NCBI GenBank assembly: GCA_035999765.1
Contig: CP108521.1
Span: forward strand, 7,254,001 to 7,318,000
Length of the DNA: 64,000 nt
Reading direction: 5' to 3'
From: Streptomyces sp. NBC_01231
Lineage (GTDB): Bacteria > Actinomycetota > Actinomycetes > Streptomycetales > Streptomycetaceae
Under the pieces are notes generated by a model, which was not told where the DNA came from, ran no database searches, and saw only the letters and a program-made list of their open reading frames with translations. Made by a program: the position numbers and the translations under genes. Positions 1 through 8,185 of the stretch are shown one piece after another. Numbering within the stretch: position 1 is the first letter of the stretch; every line of letters begins with the position of its first letter.

Positions 1-2
1 CG

Positions 3-1874
3 AACCGCGTCTACCTCGCCCTCGGCACGTACGCCCAGTCATGGGCCGGAAACGGAGCCGTCCTGCGCTCCGAGGACCGGGGCGCCACCTGGGTCCGCAC
101 CGACCTCACCGTGAAGCTCGGCGCCAACGAGGACGGCCGGGGTGCGGGGGAGCGGCTGCTCGTCGATCCGCGGGACAGCGACACCCTGTGGCTGGGCACG
201 CGGCACGACGGGCTGCTCAGGTCCACCGACCGGGGCGCCACCTGGGCGGCCGTGAGCGGCTTCCCGGGCACGCCGAGCGCGTCCGGCCAGGGCGTCACCT
301 TCCTCGTCGCCGCCGGCCGCACCCTCTACGCCGGCTGGGGCGGCTCGGACGGGACGGCGGCCAACCTGTACCGCACCGCCGACGGCACCACCTGGAAGGC
401 CGTCCCCGGGCAGCCCTCCGGCACCTCCGCCAAGGTCCCGATCCGCGCCGCGTACGACAGGACCACCCGCGAGCTGTACCTGTCGTACGCCAACGTGCCC
501 GGCCCCAACGGCCAGTCCGACGGCAGTGTGCACAAGCTGCGCACCACGGACGGGAAGTGGACCGAGGTCACGCCGGTGAAGCCCGGCGGGGCCACGAGTG
601 ATGGCTCCGCGGACACCTTCGGCTACGGCGGCGTCGCCGTCGACGCCTGTCGCCCCGGCACCGTCGTCGTCTCCACCAACAACCGCTGGGCGGCGATCGA
701 CACCCTGTACCGGACCACCGACGGCGGCCGTACCTGGACGTCCCTCAAGGATGCCGCCGTGTTCGACGTGACCGAGACTCCCTTCCTCAACTGGGGTGCT
801 GACAAGCCGAAGTTCGGCTGGTGGATCCAGGCGGTCGGCATCGACCCGTTCGACTCCAAGCACGTCATCTACGGCACCGGCGCCACCCTCTACGGCACCC
901 GGGACCTCAAGCGCTGGGCCCCGCAGATCCGAGGTCTGGAGGAGACGGCCGTGCGTCAGCTGATCTCGCCCCCGGTCGGGGAGGCGCATCTGCTCAGCGG
1001 GCTCGGGGACATCGGCGTGATGTACCACGAGCGCCTCACCGCGTCTCCGTCGCGCGGCATGGCGTCGAACCCCGTGTTCGGGTCGGCGACGGGACTCGCG
1101 CAGGCCGCGACCAGACCGGCGTACGTGGTCCGCGCGGGCTTCGGCGACAACGGCAACGGCGCCTACTCGAACGACGGCGGGCAGACCTGGGCGCCCTTCA
1201 AGGCCCAGCCCGCGATCGCCAAGGACGCACCGGGACCGATCGCCGCCAACGCCGACGGCAGCGTGCTGCTGTGGTCCTTCGTGCACTGGGACGGCACGAA
1301 GTACGCGGCCCACCGCTCGGCGGACAACGGTGCCACCTGGACCGAGATCTCCTCCTTCCCGAAGGGCGCCACGCCGGTCGCCGACCCGGCCGACCCGACG
1401 CGCTTCTACGCATACGACACCGACACGGGAACGCTACTCGCCAGCACTGACAGTGGCCTCTCGTTCACAGCGCGTGCGACCGGACTGCCCTCCGGCGACA
1501 GCCAGTTCAAGCTGGTCGCGGCGCCGGGCAGATCCGGTGACCTGTGGCTCTCGGCGAAGGCGAACGGCCTCCACCGGTCCACCGACGGCGGGGTCACCTT
1601 CTCGAAGATCGACAGCTGCTGGGCCTCGTACACCCTCGGTTTCGGCAAGGCGGCCGCCGGGGCCGAGTACCCGGCGATCTACCAGGTCGGCTCGACCGAG
1701 ACCATCACCGCCGTCCACCGCTCCGACGACGGTGCCAAGACCTGGGTGCGGATCAACGACGACCAGCACCAGTGGGGCTGGACCGGTGAGGTGATCACCG
1801 GTGACCCGCGGGTGTACGGCCGTGTCTACCTCGCCACCAACGGGCGCGGTATCCAGTACGGGGAGCCCGTCTGA
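3..1874 (+). CDS. GH74 xyloglucanase, 5' end outside window
   Basis: The reading frame is open from the first bases, so the start and any signal peptide lie to the left. About 623 residues are visible. The protein is built of Asp-box/BNR-type blades with repeated S/R-x-D-x-G-x-T-W motifs, for example RSTDRGATW, RTTDGGRTW, SNDGGQTW, RSADNGATW and RSTDGGVTF. It ends in GRGIQYGEPV, a typical end for the second seven-bladed propeller of GH74. The family cleaves the beta-1,4-glucan backbone of xyloglucan, usually outside the cell. No carbohydrate-binding module follows. The stop TGA shares one base with the ATG of the GH42 gene, so the two are translationally coupled. The GH42, GH95 and GH12 neighbours support xyloglucan as the substrate. 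Endo or exo mode cannot be told from what is visible. Confidence 0.9.
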   Translation, partial: NRVYLALGTYAQSWAGNGAVLRSEDRGATWVRTDLTVKLGANEDGRGAGERLLVDPRDSDTLWLGTRHDGLLRSTDRGATWAAVSGFPGTPSASGQGVTFLVAAGRTLYAGWGGSDGTAANLYRTADGTTWKAVPGQPSGTSAKVPIRAAYDRTTRELYLSYANVPGPNGQSDGSVHKLRTTDGKWTEVTPVKPGGATSDGSADTFGYGGVAVDACRPGTVVVSTNNRWAAIDTLYRTTDGGRTWTSLKDAAVFDVTETPFLNWGADKPKFGWWIQAVGIDPFDSKHVIYGTGATLYGTRDLKRWAPQIRGLEETAVRQLISPPVGEAHLLSGLGDIGVMYHERLTASPSRGMASNPVFGSATGLAQAATRPAYVVRAGFGDNGNGAYSNDGGQTWAPFKAQPAIAKDAPGPIAANADGSVLLWSFVHWDGTKYAAHRSADNGATWTEISSFPKGATPVADPADPTRFYAYDTDTGTLLASTDSGLSFTARATGLPSGDSQFKLVAAPGRSGDLWLSAKANGLHRSTDGGVTFSKIDSCWASYTLGFGKAAAGAEYPAIYQVGSTETITAVHRSDDGAKTWVRINDDQHQWGWTGEVITGDPRVYGRVYLATNGRGIQYGEPV

Positions 1875-3841
1875 TGCCCGACCTGAGCACGGTGACGAAC
1901 GGCCGCATCCTCTACGGCGGCGACTACAACCCCGAGCAGTGGCCCGAGGAGACCTGGCACGAGGACGTCCGCCTCATGAAGGCCGCCGGCGTCAACTCCG
2001 TCACGCTCGGCGTCTTCTCCTGGGCGAAGCTCGAACCCCGCCCGGGGGAACGGGACTTCGGCTGGCTGGACCGGCTGATGGACCTGATGCACGCGGGCGG
2101 CATCGGGGTCGTCCTGGCCACCCCCACCGCCTCCCCGCCGCCGTGGATGGGCCATCTGCACCCCGACACCCTGCCCGTCGACCAGGACGGCCGCACCGAG
2201 TGGTGGGGCGGACGCCAGCACTTCTCGCACTCCAGCGCCACCTACCGCCGCTACGCCGCCGCCATCACCGAGGACCTCGCCGCCCGCTACGGCGGCCACC
2301 CGGCCCTCACCATGTGGCACATCAACAACGAGTACTGCACCTACGACTGGAGCGACGAGGCCGCCGCCCGCTTCCGGGGCTGGCTCCAGGACAGGTACGG
2401 CACCCTCGAAGCCCTCAACGAGGCCTGGGGCACCGCCTTCTGGAGCCAGGGCTACGGCGACTGGGCGGAGATCCACACGCCCCGCCACGCCCACTACCTG
2501 AAGAACCCCAGCCAGGTGCTGGACTTCAAGCGGTTCACGTCCGACATGCTCCTGGAGTGCTACGTCGCCGAACGCGACATCGTCCGCCGGGTCACCCCGC
2601 ACCTCCCGGTCACCAGTAACTTCATGCCCCTGTGGGTCGGCCAGGACGCGTGGCGCTGGGCCGAGGAGGAGGACGTCGTCTCCGTCGACCTCTATCCCGA
2701 CCCGCGTGATCCGCTCGGCGCGCAGAACGGGGCCCTCGTCCAGGACATGACGCGTTCGCAGGCCCGCGGCCCCTGGATGCTGATGGAACAGGCGGCCGGT
2801 CCGGTCAACTGGCGGGGCGTCAACCATCCCAAGCCGCGCGGCCTCAACCGACTCTGGTCGCTCCAGGCCGTGGCCCGGGGCGCGGACGCCGTCTGCTACT
2901 TCCAGTGGCGGCAGTCCCGGCAGGGCGCGGAGAAGTTCCACTCCGGGATGGTCAGCCACGCGGGGGAGGAGGGCCGGACGTACCAGGAGGTGAAGCGGCT
3001 CGGCGCCGAACTCGCCGCCATCGGCGCGGAGGTGACGGGGACTCACACACCGAACGACATCGCCGTCCTGCACGACTGGCACGCCTGGTGGGCCGGAGCC
3101 CAGGACGGCCGGCTCTCCCACCAGGTCGACCACCCCGACCTCCTCAAGGCGTGGCACCGCGCCCTCTGGGAGGCCCACCTCACCACGGACTTCGCGCACC
3201 CCGAGCATGATTTGAGCGGCTACCGGCTCGTCGTCGTCCCGCAGTTGTACGCGCTCACGGACGCGGCGATCGACAACCTCCTCGCGTACGTCCGCGACGG
3301 CGGCACCCTCGTCTCCGGCTTCCTCACCGGCATCGCCGACGAGGACGACCGGGTCCGGCCCGGCGGCATGGACGCCCGCCTGCGTGAGCTGTTCGGCATC
3401 CGCACGCTGCACGAGTGGTGGCCGCTGGACGTCGGCGAGCAGGTCGAGTGCGACGGCTTCCGCGGCACCCTGTGGTCGGAGGAGATCGAGAAGACCGAGG
3501 ACTGCGAGACGGAGGAGGCCTACAAAGGCGGCGAACTCGACGGACTGCCCGCCGTGCTCCGCAAGGGCAGCGCCTGGTACCTCTCGACGCTCCCCGAACC
3601 GACCGCGATGCGCGACCTGATCGCTCGGATCGCCACGGACGCCGGTGCCCGCCCCGCGCTCGACGCGCTGCCCGCCGAGGTCGAGGCGGTCCGCCGCGGT
3701 GACCTGCTGTTCCTCCTCCACCACGGGCGCGACTCCGTGACGGTCGAGGTACCCGGCACCCACCGGGACCTGCTGACGGGCGCGACCGTGACGGACGAGA
3801 TCACCCTCGGCCGCTACGGAGTGTCGGTGCTGAAGCCATGA
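1874..3841 (+). CDS. GH42 beta-galactosidase
   Basis: The 655-residue product has the GH42 layout: an N-terminal TIM barrel (about 10-390), a Rossmann-like trimerisation domain (about 395-600) and a small C-terminal beta domain. The opening ILYGGDYNPEQWPEETW is a family hallmark. The acid/base is Glu153 in HINNEY and the likely nucleophile is Glu305 in LMEQAAG. There is no signal peptide, so it should act in the cytoplasm on imported oligosaccharides. In this operon it would remove terminal beta-galactose from xyloglucan side chains; that role is inferred from context. The start ATG overlaps the GH74 stop, and its own stop overlaps the GH95 start (ATGA), so three genes are coupled. Confidence 0.93.
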   Translation: MPDLSTVTNGRILYGGDYNPEQWPEETWHEDVRLMKAAGVNSVTLGVFSWAKLEPRPGERDFGWLDRLMDLMHAGGIGVVLATPTASPPPWMGHLHPDTLPVDQDGRTEWWGGRQHFSHSSATYRRYAAAITEDLAARYGGHPALTMWHINNEYCTYDWSDEAAARFRGWLQDRYGTLEALNEAWGTAFWSQGYGDWAEIHTPRHAHYLKNPSQVLDFKRFTSDMLLECYVAERDIVRRVTPHLPVTSNFMPLWVGQDAWRWAEEEDVVSVDLYPDPRDPLGAQNGALVQDMTRSQARGPWMLMEQAAGPVNWRGVNHPKPRGLNRLWSLQAVARGADAVCYFQWRQSRQGAEKFHSGMVSHAGEEGRTYQEVKRLGAELAAIGAEVTGTHTPNDIAVLHDWHAWWAGAQDGRLSHQVDHPDLLKAWHRALWEAHLTTDFAHPEHDLSGYRLVVVPQLYALTDAAIDNLLAYVRDGGTLVSGFLTGIADEDDRVRPGGMDARLRELFGIRTLHEWWPLDVGEQVECDGFRGTLWSEEIEKTEDCETEEAYKGGELDGLPAVLRKGSAWYLSTLPEPTAMRDLIARIATDAGARPALDALPAEVEAVRRGDLLFLLHHGRDSVTVEVPGTHRDLLTGATVTDEITLGRYGVSVLKP

Positions 3842-6123
3842 CCCACGGAGGTACGACCGAGGCAGGCACGACCACCGGTCCCGTCCACGGCACCTGGGAG
3901 CCGCGCCCCGCCGCCCGCTGGGAGGACGCCTTCCTGAGCGGCAACGGCCGCCACGGCGCCCTGGTGTTCGGCGATCCGAACGACGAGCGCGTCATCGTCA
4001 CCCATCACACCCTCGTCCGCCCCAACGGCGCCGAGCACGCCCGCCCGCCGCAGCTCGCCGCCGAACTCCCCGCACTCCAGGACCGGTTGCTGGCCGGCGA
4101 GACCACCGCCGCCGAGACCTTCACAGACGGCCGTGCCCTCCAGTGGGTCCAGCCCTTCCACCCCGCCTTCCAGATACGGCTGCGGAGGCCGAAGCCTGCC
4201 GAGCCGCGCGGGTACCGCCGCCGTGTCGACTTCACCACCGGCGAGGCGGCGGCGGAGTGCGCGGGCCTGCACAGCCGCGTCTTCGTCTCCCGCGCCGACG
4301 ACGTCGTCGTCCAGCGGATCGACACCCCCGACCTGGACGTCTCCCTCGACCACCGGCTCCCGGGCGCGCCCCACGACCTCGCCGTCGGCCAGGGTGTCGT
4401 CCTCACCCCCGAAGGCGGCGCCCTGCTCACCCTGCGCGCCCGCTACCCCGGCAGTGACCGCGCGTACACCGGCGTGACGCTGGTCGTGGTCTCGGGCGGC
4501 CGTACCTCCCTCACACCCCCCGGCCTGCGGATCACCGGCGCCGAGTCCGTGCTGCTGCTCACCCGGGTCCTGCGCCACCCGGACAACCAGAACCACCGGG
4601 GCGGCCCGGACGCCCCGAACGCCGACGAGACCGACCCGGACGCCCTGGCCCAGGCCCGCGCTCTCGGCGACCTGCTCCCGGCCGACGAGGACCCGTACAC
4701 CGGCCTCCTGGCCCGCCACACCGCCCACCACCGCACGGCCTACCAGCGGGTGACCCTCGACCTTGCCGCGGACCGGGCCGAACGCGCCCTGCCAGGCTCG
4801 GAGTTGCTCGCACGCCCCGACAGCCCCGCCCTCCTGGAACGCCTCTTCGCCGCCGGCCGCTACCACCTGCTCTCCGCAAGCGGCGTGCTCCCGCCCCGCC
4901 TGGTGGGTCTGTGGACCGGAGACTGGAACACGGCGTGGGCGGGAGCCTTCACCAACGACGCCAACCTCAACCTGCAGACCGCCTCCGCCGCGGCGGCGGC
5001 CCTCCCCGAAGTCACCGAAGCCCTCGCCCGCCTGATCGACCGTCAGCTGGACGACTGGCAGGAGAACGCCCGGGCCGTCTTCGGCACCCGTGGCGTGGTC
5101 GCTCCCGCGCACACCGACGGCGAGTCCGGACTGGCCTACCACTTCAGCCGCGAGTACCCCCTCCACCTGTGGACCGCCGGCGCCGACTGGCTGCTCAAGC
5201 CGCTCGTCGACCACGACGAGACCCGCGGCGAGCGAGACCCGCGCACCGCCCGCGCGCTTGCCCAAGTCGCCTTGTTCTACCAGGACTTCCTCACGCACAC
5301 GGACTCCGACGGCCACCTGGTCGTCGTCCCCTCCTACTCGCCGGAGAACCGGCCGGCGAACGCGAGCTGGGGCACGGTCAACGCGGCCATGGACCTCTCC
5401 GCCGCCCGGCACGCCCTGCTCACCGCCGCCGCCTACCACCCGGACCAGCCGGAACGGGCCGACCGCTGGCGCGCGCTCGCCGACCGCCTCCCACCCCACC
5501 GGACCAACGCCGACGGCGCCCTCGCCGAGTGGGCCCGGCCCGGCCTCGACGACACCTACGACCACCGCCACCTCAGCCACCTCTACGGCGTCTGGCCGCT
5601 GGACGAGATCACCCCGTACGACACCCCGGACCTCGCGGCAGCCGCCCACCGGGCCCTCGAACTGCGGGGCTCCGAGAACGACTCGGCGCACGGCCACCTC
5701 CACCACGCCCTCGTCGCGGCCCGGCTGCGCGACGGCGAACGAGTCGCGCACGCCCTCGGTCAGGTGCTCAAGGGGGACTTCTTCCACGACTCGCTCATGA
5801 GCGCGCACTACCCGGACCGAAACGTCTACAACGCGGACGCCGCGCACACCCTGCCCGCCGTGCTCGTCGAGATGCTCGTCCACTCGACGCCGGACCGGCT
5901 GGTCCTGCTGCCGGCGCTGCCGACGACGTACCCCGAGGGCGAACTGCGAGGCATCCGCACCCGGTTCGGGGCGGAGCTCGACCTCGTCTGGAGCCCGCAC
6001 GAAGTGACCGCGGTCGTGCGCCCCACCCGCACGCACCGGGTCGAACTCAGGACTTCCTCCGGCGCGGAGCCGCTCGACCTCGTCGCCGGAGAAGACCACG
6101 TCATCACCCTGAGGGCGTGGTAA
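3838..6123 (+). CDS. GH95 glycoside hydrolase (alpha-L-fucosidase / alpha-L-galactosidase type)
   Basis: The 761-residue protein has the GH95 N-terminal signature WEDAFLSGNGRHGALVFG and an (alpha/alpha)6 catalytic region containing GDWNTAWAG, TNDANLNLQ and SHLYGVWPL. It closes with a beta domain near LLPALP. GH95 enzymes are inverting alpha-1,2-L-fucosidases; some act on alpha-L-galactose. Fucose and L-galactose both cap xyloglucan side chains, so the family fits the locus, but the substrate is not fixed by sequence alone. There is no signal peptide. The ATG overlaps the GH42 stop by four bases (ATGA). Family assignment is confident; specificity is inference. Confidence 0.87.
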   Translation: MTHGGTTEAGTTTGPVHGTWEPRPAARWEDAFLSGNGRHGALVFGDPNDERVIVTHHTLVRPNGAEHARPPQLAAELPALQDRLLAGETTAAETFTDGRALQWVQPFHPAFQIRLRRPKPAEPRGYRRRVDFTTGEAAAECAGLHSRVFVSRADDVVVQRIDTPDLDVSLDHRLPGAPHDLAVGQGVVLTPEGGALLTLRARYPGSDRAYTGVTLVVVSGGRTSLTPPGLRITGAESVLLLTRVLRHPDNQNHRGGPDAPNADETDPDALAQARALGDLLPADEDPYTGLLARHTAHHRTAYQRVTLDLAADRAERALPGSELLARPDSPALLERLFAAGRYHLLSASGVLPPRLVGLWTGDWNTAWAGAFTNDANLNLQTASAAAAALPEVTEALARLIDRQLDDWQENARAVFGTRGVVAPAHTDGESGLAYHFSREYPLHLWTAGADWLLKPLVDHDETRGERDPRTARALAQVALFYQDFLTHTDSDGHLVVVPSYSPENRPANASWGTVNAAMDLSAARHALLTAAAYHPDQPERADRWRALADRLPPHRTNADGALAEWARPGLDDTYDHRHLSHLYGVWPLDEITPYDTPDLAAAAHRALELRGSENDSAHGHLHHALVAARLRDGERVAHALGQVLKGDFFHDSLMSAHYPDRNVYNADAAHTLPAVLVEMLVHSTPDRLVLLPALPTTYPEGELRGIRTRFGAELDLVWSPHEVTAVVRPTRTHRVELRTSSGAEPLDLVAGEDHVITLRAW

Positions 6124-6161
6124 CTCCCCCCGCGTTTCCCCCCACCCATGGAAGGAACACC

Positions 6162-6875
6162 ATGGCAAAGAGCACACTCCGCAAGCTCACCATGGCCGTA
6201 CTTGCCCCGGCGATGGCGATCGGCGCCACCGTCTCCCTCGCCTCCGCCCCCGCCTCGGCCGCCGTCTGGAGCTCCTGCGACCAGTGGGGCAACACCAGCC
6301 TGAACGGCTACACGCTCTACAACAACATCTGGGGCTCCGGCGCCGGCAGCCAGTGCGTCTGGGCCAACTCCGGCACCAACTGGGGCGTCAACGCCAACCA
6401 CCCCGACACCGGCGGCATCAAGTCCTACCCGGACTCCAAGAAGGTGATCAACAAGTCGATCACCTCACTCGGTTCGCTCTCCAGCAGCTACAACGTCACG
6501 GTCCCGTCGTCCGGCGCGTACAACACGTCGTACGACATCTGGGACACCGACTACGACTACGAGATCATGCTCTGGGTCAACAAGACCGGAGCCGTCGGCC
6601 CCCTCGGCACCTCGCAGGGCAACGTGACGCTCGGCGGCCACACCTGGACCGTCTACAAGGGCACCAACGGCGCGAACGAGGTCTTCTCGTTCGTCCGCAC
6701 CTCGAACTCGACCTCCGGCACCGTGAACATCCTGCCGATCCTCAAGTGGATCAAGGACACCAAGGGCTGGTTCGGCAACGAGACCATCGGTGACGTCCAG
6801 TTCGGCTTCGAGATCACCTCGTCGTCCGGCGGCAAGGACTTCGTCGCCAACAACCTGACGGTCAGCAGCAGCTGA
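6162..6875 (+). CDS. Secreted GH12 endo-beta-1,4-glucanase (xyloglucan-active type)
   Basis: The 237-residue product starts at an ATG preceded by GGAAGGA. It has a Sec signal peptide with cleavage expected after ASA near residue 33, and then a single GH12 jelly-roll domain (SSCDQWGNTSLNGYTLYNN). The nucleophile is Glu134 in DYEIMLW and the acid/base is Glu217 in FGFEITS. No binding module is attached. GH12 enzymes hydrolyse beta-1,4-glucans and several are xyloglucan-specific, which fits the neighbours. The gene lies 38 bases after the GH95 stop and is probably the last gene of that operon. The gene converges on the sulfotransferase gene downstream. Confidence 0.92.
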   Translation: MAKSTLRKLTMAVLAPAMAIGATVSLASAPASAAVWSSCDQWGNTSLNGYTLYNNIWGSGAGSQCVWANSGTNWGVNANHPDTGGIKSYPDSKKVINKSITSLGSLSSSYNVTVPSSGAYNTSYDIWDTDYDYEIMLWVNKTGAVGPLGTSQGNVTLGGHTWTVYKGTNGANEVFSFVRTSNSTSGTVNILPILKWIKDTKGWFGNETIGDVQFGFEITSSSGGKDFVANNLTVSSS

Positions 6876-6906
6876 CCGGTCGCCCGGGCCGGGGCCGGCC
6901 GTGCCG

Positions 6907-8094
6907 TCAGGCGCGGTCGACCTCGGCCCGCAGGGTGTTGTAGTCGGCGAACGCCGACTCGACCTCGGCCCGCGTCAGACCGTAGCGGCCCAGGTCGTAG
7001 CGGTGCGGGCGGCTGCCCCTGAGGTGGGTCGCGACCTCGGGCAGCCGTGCGGCGTCGGCGTCGGTCCAGCGGGCTCCGACGGCCTCGTAGAGCTTCGGGG
7101 CGCCGGCCGCCGGGTCGGAGCCGAGCCAGGAATACGGCACGTCCACCACCGTCCCGGCGGGCGCGTCCGCCCTGGCCGCGAGCCCGCGCCGGACCGAGCG
7201 GCTCAGCAGGTCGAGCCAGGTGGCTCCCAGGGCGTGCGGGTCGACCCTGCGACGGGACAGGGCCATACCGCACTCGACCAGACTGCAGAACGAGGCGACC
7301 GCGGTCACCGGGTCGCGGTGGGTCCACACCAGGGTGGCGTCAGGGAACACGGTGAGCAGGGCGTCGAGGTTCCCGGTGTGCATGGGGGACTTCAGGATCC
7401 AGCGGCGGCGCGGCCGACCGTACTGAAGCACCTGCAAGCACTCCTTGAGGTGCCGGTAGTCGGGGACGAAGTCCCGCTCGAACTGCCGGGCGTGGTACTC
7501 CGGCAGCTGGGCCTGGGACAGCGGCACCAGGGCGTGCGGCAGGAGGAAGGTGCACTCCTCGGGGCCCTCGGCGGTCATCGGGTGGATCTCGCGGAAGCGC
7601 GGGGTGAGCAGATACGTGCCGTCCAGCATCCGGCGCGCGGACGTGATCGCCTTCTGCCGTTCCCGGGGCGAGGGCGCGAGGCCGGGGGCGAGCAGCTCCC
7701 ACAGCCGGGGACAGCGGTGCTCGTCGGAGAGGGACAGCACGCCGTGGGTGAGTGTGGTGGCGGTACGCGGCAGACCGACCACGAACACCGGCTTCTCGAC
7801 GGGTTCCCGCGCGATCGCGGGGCGCTCGGCGTGCAGCCGCCGGATGCGGGCCCGGTTGGTGAGATGTCGGCGGACGTGGGACCGCGCGGACTGCCAGCCG
7901 ATCGGTGACAGGCCCTCGTCGGCCGCCCACTCACGCAACAGCAGCCTGAAGTCGTCGGTGAACCACTCGTCCCCGTCCCCTTGCCCGGCCTTGCCGGCGA
8001 TCCGGTCGAAGACCCGGTCCGGGGCGCGCCGGGAGGCCAGCGCGGGGCGCAGTAACTGATTGGCCAGCGTCAGAGGGAGCGGAGTGGAAGACAC
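6907..8094 (-). CDS. Sulfotransferase family protein
   Basis: The GTG at 8094 is chosen because AGAGGAA lies nine bases upstream; the frame stays open further but without a better site. The 395-residue product has the sulfotransferase 5'-phosphosulfate-binding loop PVFVVGLPRTATT near residues 100-120, a degenerate PRSGTT motif, and a later WILKSPMH segment and WTHRDP motif, both typical of bacterial sulfotransferase_3-type proteins. The family moves sulfate from PAPS to a hydroxyl or amine. The acceptor is unknown. It lies 91 bases downstream of the GH31 gene on the same strand and may be co-transcribed, although no xyloglucan step is known to need it. Confidence 0.8.
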   Translation of the reverse strand: MSSTPLPLTLANQLLRPALASRRAPDRVFDRIAGKAGQGDGDEWFTDDFRLLLREWAADEGLSPIGWQSARSHVRRHLTNRARIRRLHAERPAIAREPVEKPVFVVGLPRTATTLTHGVLSLSDEHRCPRLWELLAPGLAPSPRERQKAITSARRMLDGTYLLTPRFREIHPMTAEGPEECTFLLPHALVPLSQAQLPEYHARQFERDFVPDYRHLKECLQVLQYGRPRRRWILKSPMHTGNLDALLTVFPDATLVWTHRDPVTAVASFCSLVECGMALSRRRVDPHALGATWLDLLSRSVRRGLAARADAPAGTVVDVPYSWLGSDPAAGAPKLYEAVGARWTDADAARLPEVATHLRGSRPHRYDLGRYGLTRAEVESAFADYNTLRAEVDRA

Positions 8095-8185
8095 GAGGCG
8101 AGTTCCTCTTTTCGGGGGCGGGTGGCTCGACAACAAGTGTGCTGAACAAGCAGGTTGACGAAACCACCGCCCCCGGGCAGTGCCG

